Counted from the stretch's first letter, positions 42,347 to 52,258 are shown. The stretch: DNA of 64,000 bases from Priestia megaterium (GCF_023824195.1 NZ_CP085442.1:2084001-2148000); one strand, 5' to 3'. A program made the numbers and translations. The notes: generated by a model from the sequence alone, not told the origin.

Positions 42347-43825
42347 TTAGCTGGTTTTTCCTTCTTTTTCGTTCACATCAGCCGTGTTTCTTTGGAAAAA
42401 TGCTTTTACTTTATCTCGTTTTTTCTTTGAAATAAGAATATATAATGTATCACCTGCAAAAATTTGTGTATTTCCTCTAGGTGTAAGTAATTTATCCTCT
42501 CGAATAACAGCGGTCACTAAAATATCTTCAGGCAGATGAAGTTCTTCAAGCGATTTTCCTGATATATCTGCATGTTCCACCAGCTTCAACTCAATCATTT
42601 CATTTTTTGTTTTGCCCATCGAAACAAGCTCGAGACTGTGAGGAACCGTCTCTTTTTCACCTTGAGAAAGGTTTAGAAATTTAGCTAAAGGAGCGATTGT
42701 TGCTCCTTGAAGAAGAGCGGAAGTTAAGACGACAAAGAAAACGACGTTAAAGATGAGCGTGCTGTTCTCCAAACCTGCCATCATAGGATAAGTAGCCAAT
42801 ACAATTGGAACAGCTCCTTTTAAACCGGCCCAAGAAATAAACAGCTTTTCTTTGGATGAGTATTTAGCAAACATCATCGAAAGAAATACGCCGAGTGGGC
42901 GAGCGACAAACATAAGTAAAAGAGATAGCAGTATACCCTGCCAAATGATATCTAGCAGTTGATTAGGAAAGACAAGAAGGCCGAGTAAAATAAACATTAA
43001 AATTTGCATCATCCATGCAAAACCTTCGTTAAAGCGGACAATTGTATGACGATAAGTTAGATCTGCATTCCCTACCACTACAGCCATTACATATACAGCA
43101 AGTAGGCCGCTTGCTTCTGCAAATGTGGAAATTCCATAGGTTAGAGCAGCCAATGACAATGTAAGCACAGGGTAAAGTCCTGAAGAGTCCAAATTAATTC
43201 GATTAATAATCCAAACGGATGCTTTTCCCAGGACTAAACCAAGTAGCAGTCCAATTCCCATTTGCCAAAAGAAAGTAAGGATTAATGAAAGGATAGGAGA
43301 GTCCGGATGTTGAATTAATTCGATAATAGAGACGGTTAAGAAGATAGCCATCGGATCATTGGAACCAGATTCTGCTTCTAGCGTGGAGTTTAGTTTTTGT
43401 CGAATATTTTGTGTCCCTAGTACAGAGAACACGGCTGCAGCATCTGTGGAACCGACGATTGCCCCAAATAAAAAGCCTTCAAGCCAAGTGACACCTAAAA
43501 TATATTTGGCGAGTACACCAGTTAAAACTGTGGTAATGAGGACCCCGAAAGTAGCTAATGAAACGGAAGGGCGAACAACGCGTTTGACATCTTTCCATTT
43601 GGTTTGAACGCCACCATCAAAAAGAATAACGATAAGCGCTAATATTCCGAATCCTTGTGTCAAAAGAGCATTGTCAAAATAGATGTAATGGCTAACAACC
43701 ATTCCTACAATAATAAAGAGTACAAGCGAAGGGACCCCAAGGCGAGTAGAGAATTTTGCAGTAAGTACGCCTATGACAAGGAGAATAGATAATAAAAGAA
43801 TTGAATGGTCTACCGTAAAATCCAA
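42347..43825 (-). CDS. CPA-type K+/H+ antiporter with TrkA-C domain (NhaP2/CvrA-like)
   Basis: 492 residues. Twelve or so membrane helices with the CPA motifs FDGGVQTKW (about 70), GAIVGSTDAAAVFSVL (about 123, containing the ion-binding Asp) and ESGSNDPMAIFL. A cytosolic TrkA-C domain follows from about 400 to 480 (VEHADISGKSLEELHLPEDILVTAVIR in parts, IFAGDTLYILIS), which usually senses nucleotides. It exchanges K+ (or Na+) for H+. The TTG at 43825 has AGAGGTG at good spacing; the GTG at 43834 is adjacent to that site and less likely. Confidence 0.87.
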   Translation of the reverse strand: MDFTVDHSILLLSILLVIGVLTAKFSTRLGVPSLVLFIIVGMVVSHYIYFDNALLTQGFGILALIVILFDGGVQTKWKDVKRVVRPSVSLATFGVLITTVLTGVLAKYILGVTWLEGFLFGAIVGSTDAAAVFSVLGTQNIRQKLNSTLEAESGSNDPMAIFLTVSIIELIQHPDSPILSLILTFFWQMGIGLLLGLVLGKASVWIINRINLDSSGLYPVLTLSLAALTYGISTFAEASGLLAVYVMAVVVGNADLTYRHTIVRFNEGFAWMMQILMFILLGLLVFPNQLLDIIWQGILLSLLLMFVARPLGVFLSMMFAKYSSKEKLFISWAGLKGAVPIVLATYPMMAGLENSTLIFNVVFFVVLTSALLQGATIAPLAKFLNLSQGEKETVPHSLELVSMGKTKNEMIELKLVEHADISGKSLEELHLPEDILVTAVIREDKLLTPRGNTQIFAGDTLYILISKKKRDKVKAFFQRNTADVNEKEGKTS

Positions 43826-43928
43826 AAAATACACCTCTTTTGTTCAAAATTTTTATGTAAGCAATAAATGAGGTTCCTCTATAATAATTGTAGCATAGTG
43901 AATTTAAAACCTTGAGAAATCTGCTTAA

Positions 43929-43961
43929 CAAAAAAAGAGATGCAGAAACATCTCTTTTTGG
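43929..43961. terminator. Terminator after the aminopeptidase gene
   Basis: AAAAAGAGATG / CATCTCTTTTT stem with a six-base loop. On the minus strand it lies downstream of the aminopeptidase stop. Confidence 0.85.
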
Positions 43962-43988
43962 TCATGTATAAATAACAGTGATAGATTA

Positions 43989-45365
43989 TTATTTGACATC
44001 TTGCTCGTGATAAAGATGAGGAGCTTTAAATGTTGCCCTCTTGTTAACTGAAGAACCTTGATGATCAGGACGAGCACGATCGTAAATAGCTGTTCCCACA
44101 ATCTCAGCCACATCTTGAAGTTTTTCTTTGCTTATTTTATCAAGGGTATCTTCAGGCGTATGATACCAAGGTTCAGACGGGCTGTGAATAAATAGAGCAG
44201 ACGGTATTCCTGCCTCTGCAAACGGAACGTGATCACTGCGGCCGCCAGCTTGGAATGGCGTAGGTGATCCATTTAATCTTGTACTTGAAGCTTGAGCTAA
44301 TTCTGTGACAAGATTTGGTGTTCCATCAGCTGTATTCATCACCAAATCTCCCGCATCTCGACTTCCTACCATGTCTAAATTAAACATTCCAACAATACGA
44401 TTTTTCTCATCTTCAGATAGCTCACTAACATAATGCTCGGATCCTAGTAAGCCTACTTCTTCAGCTCCGAATGTAACAAATCGCAGTTCTGTATCAGTAG
44501 GAAGGGTTTTAAATACGCGCGCTAATTCAAGCACCATTGCTGTTCCAGAAGCATCGTCATTTGCCCCAGGTGCTCCGGCTACAGAGTCGTGATGAGCACC
44601 TACTACAATAATATCATTTGTTCCTTTTTTCTTAAAAGTAGAAGGTTTAGTAGCGGTTACATTATAAGATGTTCGCTCACTTACAACAGCCCCTTCAATC
44701 TTTACTGTACCTGAAGGCTTTTCGCCTTTTTGAATAGAAGTAAGAATTTTTTCACCTTCCTCTTTAGTAACAGCAAGAGACGGGATGTAGTTATCATTAG
44801 CGCCGCCAAGCGTTCCGTTTAGCTCACCGTCTGTATTATTAAAAATAATGACGGCTGCAGCACCTTTTTCAGCAGCATTTAATACTTTTTCACCAAAAGT
44901 AATAGAGCCTCGCTGAACTAATACAATTTTATCTTTCACATCTTTGTTTGCTAAATTATCTTTTGTACCAAGCCCTCCATCTACAATTTCAGCCGTAACA
45001 TTTCCGTTGGTACTGTAAGTAAAAGTTGTTGGAGAGTAGCTTGTCCCGTTTACGCTTAGTGAAAAACTAGCTGCTGGTGTGTAACCGGTGAATGTAAAAG
45101 GTTCTACTGCGCTTTGATAGCCTAGTTTAGACAAACGCTTTTGAACAAACGCAGCAGCTTCGCGTTCAGATTCAGTTCCTGCCACACGAGGTTTTTTTGA
45201 GAGATACGCAATGTCTTGATAAATTTTCTCAGCATTGACTTTTTTTAATACTTTTTGTTCAGAACTTTGATTGTGAGAAGCAGTTGCAGAAGTAGAAGCT
45301 TGTACACTTGTAAAAGATAGAGTCAAACTTGTTGCTATAGCCAAAGAAATCACGGTCTTTTTCAT
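43989..45365 (-). CDS. Secreted M28 aminopeptidase with PA domain (YwaD-like)
   Basis: 458 residues. Signal peptide (MKKTVISLAIATSLTLSFTSVQA), an inserted protease-associated domain (about 130-220, GLGTKDNLANKDVKDKIVLVQRG in parts), and an M28 zinc peptidase domain: GAHHDSVAGAPGANDDASG (His and Asp ligands), FGAEEVGLLGSEHY (catalytic Glu pair), FNLDMVGS, and SDHVPF. It releases amino acids from extracellular peptides. The ATG at 45365 has TTTAGGGGGA upstream; 22 extra upstream codons are rejected. Confidence 0.92.
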   Translation of the reverse strand: MKKTVISLAIATSLTLSFTSVQASTSATASHNQSSEQKVLKKVNAEKIYQDIAYLSKKPRVAGTESEREAAAFVQKRLSKLGYQSAVEPFTFTGYTPAASFSLSVNGTSYSPTTFTYSTNGNVTAEIVDGGLGTKDNLANKDVKDKIVLVQRGSITFGEKVLNAAEKGAAAVIIFNNTDGELNGTLGGANDNYIPSLAVTKEEGEKILTSIQKGEKPSGTVKIEGAVVSERTSYNVTATKPSTFKKKGTNDIIVVGAHHDSVAGAPGANDDASGTAMVLELARVFKTLPTDTELRFVTFGAEEVGLLGSEHYVSELSEDEKNRIVGMFNLDMVGSRDAGDLVMNTADGTPNLVTELAQASSTRLNGSPTPFQAGGRSDHVPFAEAGIPSALFIHSPSEPWYHTPEDTLDKISKEKLQDVAEIVGTAIYDRARPDHQGSSVNKRATFKAPHLYHEQDVK

Positions 45366-45692
45366 TAAAATCCCCCTAAATTTATCGATGTAGTTGGTAC
45401 TACTCGAATTTACAATATTAAGAAAATACAAAAAAGAGTAGTATTACCTAAATGTTCCAGATTATTCCGTATCTAATTTCCTATTTTGATAGAGAAAATA
45501 ATTCAATTAAAATGAAAATATGAAAACAATGAAGGAGATAAAGGAAACTGTGTCAAAAGTAATAAAAAAAGGTATTAGATAAGAATAAAAAAATGAGGTA
45601 AACTAGTTTAAAAGTAAGAAGAATTTTCAGAACTTAATTGAGGAGATATAGAGAGTATTAATGTAGAAAACAAAGGCTGGTGGGAAATATTG
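45366..45692. other. Intergenic region between divergent genes, with an inverted repeat
   Basis: 327 bases. TACTACTC (45398-45405) is repeated inverted as GAGTAGTA (45436-45443), 30 bases apart, close to the aminopeptidase start; it could be an operator or an mRNA structure. No convincing promoter for the histidine kinase gene is visible. Confidence 0.4.
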
Positions 45693-46973
45693 ATGAAAAA
45701 TAGGGAGGGTGTACGAAAAGCAGCGGCAATAGCGGGTCTTCTGCTTTTAGGGGTGTACATCGTCTTTCAAACTATGGCATTTTTTGAAGGAGCATACGCT
45801 CTTGGCAGTTTAATAAAAGATATTTTACTAGTAGGCGTAACAGCCGGCACGGTTTATTTACTTCATAAGCGTTCGGTTCATACACAGGTGTCTGATGAAC
45901 AGTATCAGCTTGCGACATTAATAAACTCAATGCCGGATTTTATTTGTTTTAAAGATGGAGATGGCAAATGGGTGGCGGTGAACGATTTTGGAAGGGAACT
46001 TTATCATTTAAAAGGTATTGATTACAGGGGTAAAACAGATGCAGAGCTTGGAGAGCTTGTGCCTTTCTTTCAAGCCGCTTTCTTGCACTGTATTTCGTCA
46101 GATGAAGAAGCTTGGATAAAAAAGGAAAAGGTGCGCACGGAAGAAGCATTTGAGATACCAAACGGCGACGTCAAAACATTTGATGTTATTAAAGTACCTG
46201 TGTTTTTTGAGGATGGCTCAAGAAAAGCTCTTATCACGATTGGACGAGATATTACTCAGCAAAAGCTTGCAGAAGAACTTCTGATAAAAAAGGAAAAGCT
46301 TTCTGTAGTAGGCGAATTAGCTGCTGGAATTGCCCATGAAATTCGAAATCCACTTACAAGTATTAAAGGGTTTGTTCAGCTCATGAAAGAAACTGACCGA
46401 TCCGCGATAGGGTACGCTAATATCATGCTTGATGAGCTGGAGCGAATCAATGGTATTGTCAGTGAAATGCTCCTTTTGTCAAAGCCTGAAAGTGAACATT
46501 TTCGCGTATTTTCTCTTATAGAAGCGGTTAAGTATGTAATGAGTTTAACCTCTCATGAAGCTTTATTGAAAAACATTGACTTCCTCTACGATGAACAAAC
46601 ACATAGCGCTAGTGTGTACGGAAATAAAAATCATCTTATTCAAGTGTTACTTAATGTTTTTAAAAACGCAATCGAAGCCATGAATAAACCCGGAAATATT
46701 TATATTACAATTAAAGCAGCGCATGATGACCAAATTTGTATAGAAGTGAGAGATGAAGGAGTTGGAATTTCTAAAGACCGCTTAGAACATATAGGAGAAC
46801 CGTTTTTTACTTTAAAAGAAAAAGGAATGGGGCTTGGACTAACAATCAGCTCTAAAATCATTCATGATCATCACGGTACCCTGCAGATTGAGAGTGAACA
46901 GGAAAAAGGAACGATTGTAAAAATTGGACTGCCTCTGTATCTTAAAGGTACGGCTGTTTTCGCAAGCAAATGA
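45693..46973 (+). CDS. Orphan sensor histidine kinase (sporulation-kinase type)
   Basis: 426 residues. Two N-terminal membrane segments (about 10-26 and 34-52), a PAS domain (about 70-190, LINSMPDFICFKDGDGKW to ITIGRDITQQK), a HisKA domain with phosphorylated His in GIAHEIRNPLTSIKGF (about 212-227), and HATPase motifs (N-box NVFKNAIEAM, G1 EVRDEGVGIS, G2 KGMGLGLTIS). No response regulator is adjacent. Such orphan kinases in Bacillus often feed the Spo0 phosphorelay (KinA-E), so that is the likely but unproven role. ATG at 45693 follows GGTGGGAAA. Confidence 0.88.
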   Translation: MKNREGVRKAAAIAGLLLLGVYIVFQTMAFFEGAYALGSLIKDILLVGVTAGTVYLLHKRSVHTQVSDEQYQLATLINSMPDFICFKDGDGKWVAVNDFGRELYHLKGIDYRGKTDAELGELVPFFQAAFLHCISSDEEAWIKKEKVRTEEAFEIPNGDVKTFDVIKVPVFFEDGSRKALITIGRDITQQKLAEELLIKKEKLSVVGELAAGIAHEIRNPLTSIKGFVQLMKETDRSAIGYANIMLDELERINGIVSEMLLLSKPESEHFRVFSLIEAVKYVMSLTSHEALLKNIDFLYDEQTHSASVYGNKNHLIQVLLNVFKNAIEAMNKPGNIYITIKAAHDDQICIEVRDEGVGISKDRLEHIGEPFFTLKEKGMGLGLTISSKIIHDHHGTLQIESEQEKGTIVKIGLPLYLKGTAVFASK

Positions 46974-47077
46974 AATGTTGTAAACGAAAAGTAATGAAAA
47001 CGTCATCCATTTCTTATTGCTAAACGCAGCCGTACATGATGTAATAAAAGAAACGAACATGTCAGGAAGGTAGCAAA

Positions 47078-47446
47078 ATGAGACGTGCAGATCAAAAAAT
47101 TATATTACCGTATACACCGGAAAATTTAAGAATGCTATTGCTTCAAGTATGTGACGGAGAAAATCCGTTTTCCCATCAAGACCTTGCTTATTGGTGTGAT
47201 AAATACACTCTTCATTATTACGAGTACGAAGCGGATGAAACGCAGTGGATGAATGATATGCAGCAGGTAGACAATAGACAAGATCTAGCTAAATCCTATG
47301 CCATTGCTAAAGATATTGGCTGGCAGTGGTACTTTTATATGGCTAGAGGAACAACTTTATCTGATATTCAATATGTCGAGCTTCACGAATTAGAATTACC
47401 TAGACATTTGTTTGTAAAATGGCTAAATGAACTATATGAAATGTAA
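47078..47446 (+). CDS. Conserved hypothetical protein, 122 residues
   Basis: Soluble, rich in aromatic and acidic residues (KYTLHYYEYEADETQWM, GWQWYFYMARGT). No motif recognised. CAGGAAGGTAGC lies before the ATG. It stands between the kinase and tcyP with its own terminator at 47543. Probably a real Bacillus gene judging by frame length and codon use; function unknown. Confidence 0.65.
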   Translation: MRRADQKIILPYTPENLRMLLLQVCDGENPFSHQDLAYWCDKYTLHYYEYEADETQWMNDMQQVDNRQDLAKSYAIAKDIGWQWYFYMARGTTLSDIQYVELHELELPRHLFVKWLNELYEM

Positions 47447-47542
47447 GTGTATATATAAATGTAGTACATCCGATGTGACAAAAGAAAGACCATCTCTGAT
47501 AACGGAGCAAAAGACCACTGGAGTACATACAAGAGTAAAATA

Positions 47543-47573
47543 GAAAGCTAAGGAAAACCCTTAGCTTTTTTGT
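47543..47573 (+). terminator. Terminator
   Basis: AAAGCTAAGG / CCTTAGCTTTTTT stem, AAAAC loop, about 100 bases after the 122-residue gene. Confidence 0.8.
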
Positions 47574-47626
47574 TTTGTTAAGATTATTCAAAAAAAACTG
47601 TCTTTGGAAAAAGGTATAAAACCTAG

Positions 47627-47655
47627 TTGACTTATTGGTATTGTTGTATTATAAG
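47627..47655 (+). promoter_or_regulatory. Predicted sigma-A promoter of tcyP
   Basis: TTGACT (47627-47632), 17-base spacer, TATAAG (47650-47655). No S-box or T-box motif is present between it and the gene. Confidence 0.65.
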
Positions 47656-47699
47656 TAATAGAGACATAATTTATGGAAAAAATTATAGGGGGAACATCT

Positions 47700-49094
47700 A
47701 TGAATAACTTATTAGTCATTCTAAACATCCTTATTATGCTGGCGTTGCTTGCTGGGTTGTTTATGATGCAGAAAAAACACGTGTCATTTTCAAAGCGTGT
47801 GTTTACGGCGCTCGGACTAGGGATTATCTTTGGTTTTGCTCTTCAGTGGATCTATGGTCCGACTCATGAAGTAACGATAACAACGGCCGATTGGTTTAGC
47901 ATTGTAGGAAGCGGATATGTTAAGTTTCTTCAAATGATTGTTATGCCGCTTGTATTTGTATCGATTGTAGCAGCATTCACTCGCTTAAAATTAACCAGCA
48001 ATATTGGAAAGATTAGTAGTTTAATTATCGGAATTTTGCTTGTAACAACAGCGATAGCAGCTGCCATTGGTATTTTTACAACGACGAGCTTCAATTTAGA
48101 ATCTGTCCAAATCACAAAAGGGGAAGCCGAACTTCAGCGCGGAGAGGACTTAGAAAACAATTTATCTAGTTTAGAAGCAAAAACAATCCCGCAGCAAGTA
48201 GTAGAATTATTACCGGCTAACCCGTTTCTTGATTTAACAGGCGCACGTTCAACTTCCACGATTGGCGTTGTCATCTTTGCAGCATTTGTTGGAATTGCGT
48301 ATTTAGGAGTGAAGCGTAAAAAGCCAGAGGAAGCGGCGTTATTTTCAAAAATTATTGATACGCTGTATGCAATTGTGATGCGTGTAGTGACGCTAATTCT
48401 TCGTTTAACTCCTTATGGGGTACTTGCAATTATGACAAAAACAGTGGCCACGAGTGATATTGATGCGATTGTTAAACTTGGAAAATTTGTTGTAGCATCG
48501 TATGTCGCATTAGCAGCTATGTTTATTGTTCACTTGCTCATTCTAACGATCATAGGTGTAAATCCAATCACTTACGTGAAGAAAGTATTTCCTGTATTGG
48601 CGTTTGCCTTTACTTCCCGTACAAGTGCTGGAGCGTTGCCTTTGAACGTTAATACACAAACGAGACAGTTAGGAGTTCCAGAAGGAATTGCGAATTTTGC
48701 AGGTTCATTTGGTCTGACAATTGGTCAAAATGGATGTGCTGGAATATATCCAGCTATGTTAGCCGTTATGATTGCACCAACGGTAGGGATTGATCCCTTA
48801 ACACCTTTATTTATTTTCACGTTAATTGCCATTGTAGCAATTAGTTCGTTTGGGGTAGCAGGTGTTGGTGGAGGAGCTACATTTGCGGCTTTACTTGTAT
48901 TATCTTCTATGAATTTGCCCGTAGCGCTAGCGGGATTATTAATTTCAGTAGAACCATTGATTGATATGGGGCGTACGGCGCTTAATGTAAGTGGAAGTAT
49001 GACAGCGGGAGTTGTCACTAGTAAACTAACAAAAGAGCTAGATACAAACGTATACAACGATCAAACCATCTCACCTGAAACAGCAGAAGTGTAA
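47700..49094 (+). CDS. tcyP: L-cystine symporter TcyP (dicarboxylate/amino acid:cation symporter family)
   Basis: 464 residues. Glutamate-transporter fold with about eight membrane helices and two re-entrant hairpins: the conserved FTSRTSAGALPLN, QNGCAGIYPAMLA, GVAGVGGGATFAALLVLSSM and EPLIDMGRTALN parts match TcyP (YhcL) rather than glutamate carriers. It imports cystine with H+ or Na+. ATG at 47700 follows ATAGGGGGAAC; nine earlier codons of the frame are rejected. Confidence 0.9.
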   Translation: MNNLLVILNILIMLALLAGLFMMQKKHVSFSKRVFTALGLGIIFGFALQWIYGPTHEVTITTADWFSIVGSGYVKFLQMIVMPLVFVSIVAAFTRLKLTSNIGKISSLIIGILLVTTAIAAAIGIFTTTSFNLESVQITKGEAELQRGEDLENNLSSLEAKTIPQQVVELLPANPFLDLTGARSTSTIGVVIFAAFVGIAYLGVKRKKPEEAALFSKIIDTLYAIVMRVVTLILRLTPYGVLAIMTKTVATSDIDAIVKLGKFVVASYVALAAMFIVHLLILTIIGVNPITYVKKVFPVLAFAFTSRTSAGALPLNVNTQTRQLGVPEGIANFAGSFGLTIGQNGCAGIYPAMLAVMIAPTVGIDPLTPLFIFTLIAIVAISSFGVAGVGGGATFAALLVLSSMNLPVALAGLLISVEPLIDMGRTALNVSGSMTAGVVTSKLTKELDTNVYNDQTISPETAEV

Positions 49095-49106
49095 AAGAGA
49101 TGCGTA

Positions 49107-49142
49107 ATCCATAGTTAACAATGTTAACTATGGATTTTTTTT
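49107..49142 (+). terminator. Terminator after tcyP
   Basis: ATCCATAGTTAAC / GTTAACTATGGAT perfect stem followed by seven T residues. Confidence 0.92.
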
Positions 49143-49174
49143 CTTTATTCACATAAAATAGGAAAAAATACTTA

Positions 49175-49188
49175 TGATAACGCTTTCA
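49175..49188 (+). promoter_or_regulatory. CcpA operator (cre) upstream of the pullulanase gene
   Basis: TGATAACGCTTTCA matches the cre consensus TGWAANCGNTNWCA with one mismatch. It overlaps a possible -10 (TATGAT, 49173-49178), 55 bases before the start codon, so glucose repression is likely. Confidence 0.7.
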
Positions 49189-49242
49189 AAAAAGGTTATA
49201 GTGAAAAATGTGTACGTACTTTATTTTACGGGAGGGTTTTAA

Positions 49243-52155
49243 TTGAAACGTAGTTGGACTCAATATGTAATGGTAGTGGCGGCTTTACTCTTACTAGTAA
49301 GCTCTTTTTTTAGCCCATTTATGCAATCGTTTGCATCTGCCGCAGAAACGACAAAAATTACAATTCACTATCAGCCTGCTTCAAACGATACAAAAGAATG
49401 GGGATTATGGGTTTTTCCTGAAGGTAGAGAAGGGAAAGCTTACGCGTTTACAGGAGAAGATCAGTTTGGAAAAGTAGCGGAAGTTGAACTACCTGGTACT
49501 TATGACAAAATAGGTTTTATTGTACGAACAGAGTCATGGGAAAAAGATGGAGGAGACCGCTTCGTTTCAGTGGAGAACGGTGAAGGAGAAGTATGGGTAA
49601 AAAGTGGAGATGAACATACATATACGTCTCCTCCTGACGGTGAATACCGAGATTTACCGAAGTTTGATAAAGTAAACGTTACCTTAAATTATCATCGGTA
49701 TGACGGAGATTACAGCGGATGGAATATTTGGACATGGCCAGGTGATGAAAAAGAAGGCAAGCAAATTAAATTTACGGAAGACACGAGTTTTGGGAAGAGA
49801 GCAATTTACACACTTAACAGTGAAACTGGTAATTTATTTGACAAAATAGGTTTTATCGTACGCCACTCTACTAGTGATAGCGATTGGGAAAAGAAAGACG
49901 GAGGAGACCGCTTTATTACCAAAATTGGTAAAGACGGGAATGTAGAAGTATGGATTGTTCAAGGACAAGATCGAATTTATTATGATCGAGCTGGAGCAGA
50001 TATCACTCGGAAAATCACGAAAGCGACTATGGATACATTTAATCAAATTACTTTAGAAACAAACGTACCGTTTGACTCTTCTAAGAGCTTAAGAGACATT
50101 GAAATCGAAGCAGCTCAAATTGAGAAAGTAATACCTTATAAAGATGGAGGAGACTCCGTTACTACTAAAGTTAAAATTATAACAAAACAGCCTTTGGACG
50201 TTACAAAAACGTATAGAATTAAGCAAAAAGGATACGGATCAGCTGATGTAGTCAATGGAAATGTCGTTCGAACAAAAGAATTTGATGAAAAGTATGCGTA
50301 CAGCGGAAATGACTTAGGAAACACATATTCTAAGAAACAAACAAACTTTCGCGTCTGGGCTCCAACCGCAAGCGAAGCAAAGCTAGTGACTTATTCGTCA
50401 TGGAACTCGAAAGCTGTAAAAGAAATTTCTATGACTAAAAGTGAAAAAGGAACGTGGAAAGCGGAGTTAAAAGGAAATCAAGACGAACTAATTTATACGT
50501 ACAAAGTAAAAATTGGAAGCGTGTGGAACGAAGCGGTTGATCCATATGTACGAGCAACAACAGTGAATGGAGATCGCGGAGTTGTTGTAGATTTGACTAA
50601 GACAAATCCGGGAAAGTGGAGTACGAATAAACCCAAATTCAAAAATCCAGAAGATGCGATTATCTATGAACTGCACGTACGAGATTTATCGTCTCAAAAA
50701 GAGAGCGGTATCAAAAATAAAGGGAAATATTTAGGCGTAGCAGAGTGGAATACGAAAGGACCAAATGGCGTAAAAACAGGACTCAGTCATATTAAAGACT
50801 TAGGTGTAACGCATGTTCAGTTTCTGCCTATTTACGATTATCGTACGGTGGATGAAACCAAATTAAACGAGCCGCAGTTTAACTGGGGATATGATCCAAA
50901 AAATTATAACGTACCAGAAGGTTCCTATTCAACAAACCCATATAATCCTAAGACTAGAATTATTGAGCTTAAACAAATGATTCAAACGCTTCATGACAAG
51001 CAGCTTCGTATGGTAATGGACGTTGTCTATAATCATGTGTATACAGTGAGTGAGCATAGTTTTGATAAACTAGTTCCAGGCTACTACTTCCGCTATAAAG
51101 AAGATGGAACTCTATCCAACGGAACAGGTGTTGGAAACGACGCGGCTTCTGAACGGAAAATGGTTCGGAAGTTTATTGTAGATTCTGTGGCTTATTGGGC
51201 AAAAGAGTACCATATTGACGGGTTTCGATTTGATTTAATGGGGATTCACGATACAAAGACAATGAATGAAGTGAGAAAGAAGTTAGATGAAATTGATCCT
51301 TCCATTATCGTACTAGGAGAGGGCTGGGATCTAGGAACCGAGCTTGATGCTAAGCTAAAAGCTAACCAGAAAAACGCTCAGGATATGAAGCGCATAGCTC
51401 ACTTTAATGACGGTATGCGAGATGGCCTTAAAGGCAGCGTGTTTTTTGATCATGACAACGGATTTGTTAATGGAAAGCAAGGACAAGAAAAGCTCATACA
51501 GCAAAGTATAGCAGCTGGAATAGATTATGATCGTTCAACTGCCACGTATGAAGATCCAGATCAAGTTGTCACGTATGTAGAAGCGCACGATAACCATACG
51601 TTATGGGATAAGCTTCAGCTGACGAACCCTGCTGACACGGAGCAAACGAGAAAGCAGATGCATAAGCTTGCTTCTTCCATTATTTTAACATCTCAAGGAA
51701 TTAACTTTATACATGCAGGTCAAGAGTTTATGAGAACAAAAGGCGGAGATCATAATAGCTATCAGTCACCCGATTCTGTCAATCAGTTAGATTGGAAGCG
51801 CCGAGCAGCTTTCAGCCAAGAAGTAGATTATATGAAGGGGCTTATTGCGCTTCGAAAGCAATATTCGTCATTTAGAATGACGAGTGCACAGGCCATTCAT
51901 CAAAATCTACGTTTTGTAGATGCACCAGCAAACGTAGTAGGTTATACGTTAAATGCTAAAGCCAATAAAGATAAAGCAAACGAAATAATGGTGATTCATA
52001 ATGCAAATAAACAAGCCCAAACGGTTCATCTACCTTCTAACAGAACGTGGAGATTACTTGTTGACGGCGAGCAGGCAGGAACAAAAACGCTCCGTACGGT
52101 GAAAGGAAATATAGTAAACGTTGCGCCTCTTTCGACATTTGTACTAGTAAGATAA
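49243..52155 (+). CDS. Secreted type I pullulanase
   Basis: 970 residues. Signal peptide (~33 residues, ending near FASAAET), two tandem pullulanase-associated carbohydrate-binding modules CBM41 (about 37-130 and 140-245; each has W...W and DKIGFIVR), an N-terminal CBM48-like domain (NFRVWAPTASEAKLV, about 370) and a GH13 barrel. The type I signature FNWGYDPKNYNVPEGSYS is present. Catalytic residues are Asp in GFRFDLMG, Glu in VLGEGWD and Asp in VEAHDNHTLWDK. It cleaves alpha-1,6 links in pullulan and branched starch outside the cell. Starts with TTG after GGGAGGG. Confidence 0.95.
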   Translation: MKRSWTQYVMVVAALLLLVSSFFSPFMQSFASAAETTKITIHYQPASNDTKEWGLWVFPEGREGKAYAFTGEDQFGKVAEVELPGTYDKIGFIVRTESWEKDGGDRFVSVENGEGEVWVKSGDEHTYTSPPDGEYRDLPKFDKVNVTLNYHRYDGDYSGWNIWTWPGDEKEGKQIKFTEDTSFGKRAIYTLNSETGNLFDKIGFIVRHSTSDSDWEKKDGGDRFITKIGKDGNVEVWIVQGQDRIYYDRAGADITRKITKATMDTFNQITLETNVPFDSSKSLRDIEIEAAQIEKVIPYKDGGDSVTTKVKIITKQPLDVTKTYRIKQKGYGSADVVNGNVVRTKEFDEKYAYSGNDLGNTYSKKQTNFRVWAPTASEAKLVTYSSWNSKAVKEISMTKSEKGTWKAELKGNQDELIYTYKVKIGSVWNEAVDPYVRATTVNGDRGVVVDLTKTNPGKWSTNKPKFKNPEDAIIYELHVRDLSSQKESGIKNKGKYLGVAEWNTKGPNGVKTGLSHIKDLGVTHVQFLPIYDYRTVDETKLNEPQFNWGYDPKNYNVPEGSYSTNPYNPKTRIIELKQMIQTLHDKQLRMVMDVVYNHVYTVSEHSFDKLVPGYYFRYKEDGTLSNGTGVGNDAASERKMVRKFIVDSVAYWAKEYHIDGFRFDLMGIHDTKTMNEVRKKLDEIDPSIIVLGEGWDLGTELDAKLKANQKNAQDMKRIAHFNDGMRDGLKGSVFFDHDNGFVNGKQGQEKLIQQSIAAGIDYDRSTATYEDPDQVVTYVEAHDNHTLWDKLQLTNPADTEQTRKQMHKLASSIILTSQGINFIHAGQEFMRTKGGDHNSYQSPDSVNQLDWKRRAAFSQEVDYMKGLIALRKQYSSFRMTSAQAIHQNLRFVDAPANVVGYTLNAKANKDKANEIMVIHNANKQAQTVHLPSNRTWRLLVDGEQAGTKTLRTVKGNIVNVAPLSTFVLVR

Positions 52156-52210
52156 GTTTTAGATAACTAGAATACATGTAGAAAAATTCAGAATATTGTA
52201 CGCAAAATTG

Positions 52211-52238
52211 TTGATTTTACTAGATAACATGGTAAAAT
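52211..52238 (+). promoter_or_regulatory. Predicted promoter of dhaS
   Basis: TTGATT (52211-52216), 16-base spacer, TAAAAT (52233-52238). Confidence 0.6.
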
Positions 52239-52244
52239 ATTGAT

Positions 52245-52258
52245 TGTTAGCGTTTTCA
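52245..52258 (+). promoter_or_regulatory. CcpA operator (cre) of dhaS
   Basis: TGTTAGCGTTTTCA, one mismatch from the cre consensus, located just after the predicted start of transcription, a typical repression position. Confidence 0.7.

Noticed and set aside
47447..47699. SAM or T-box riboswitch ahead of tcyP
   Set aside because: No S-box or T-box core sequence is present; only an ordinary terminator and a promoter are seen.
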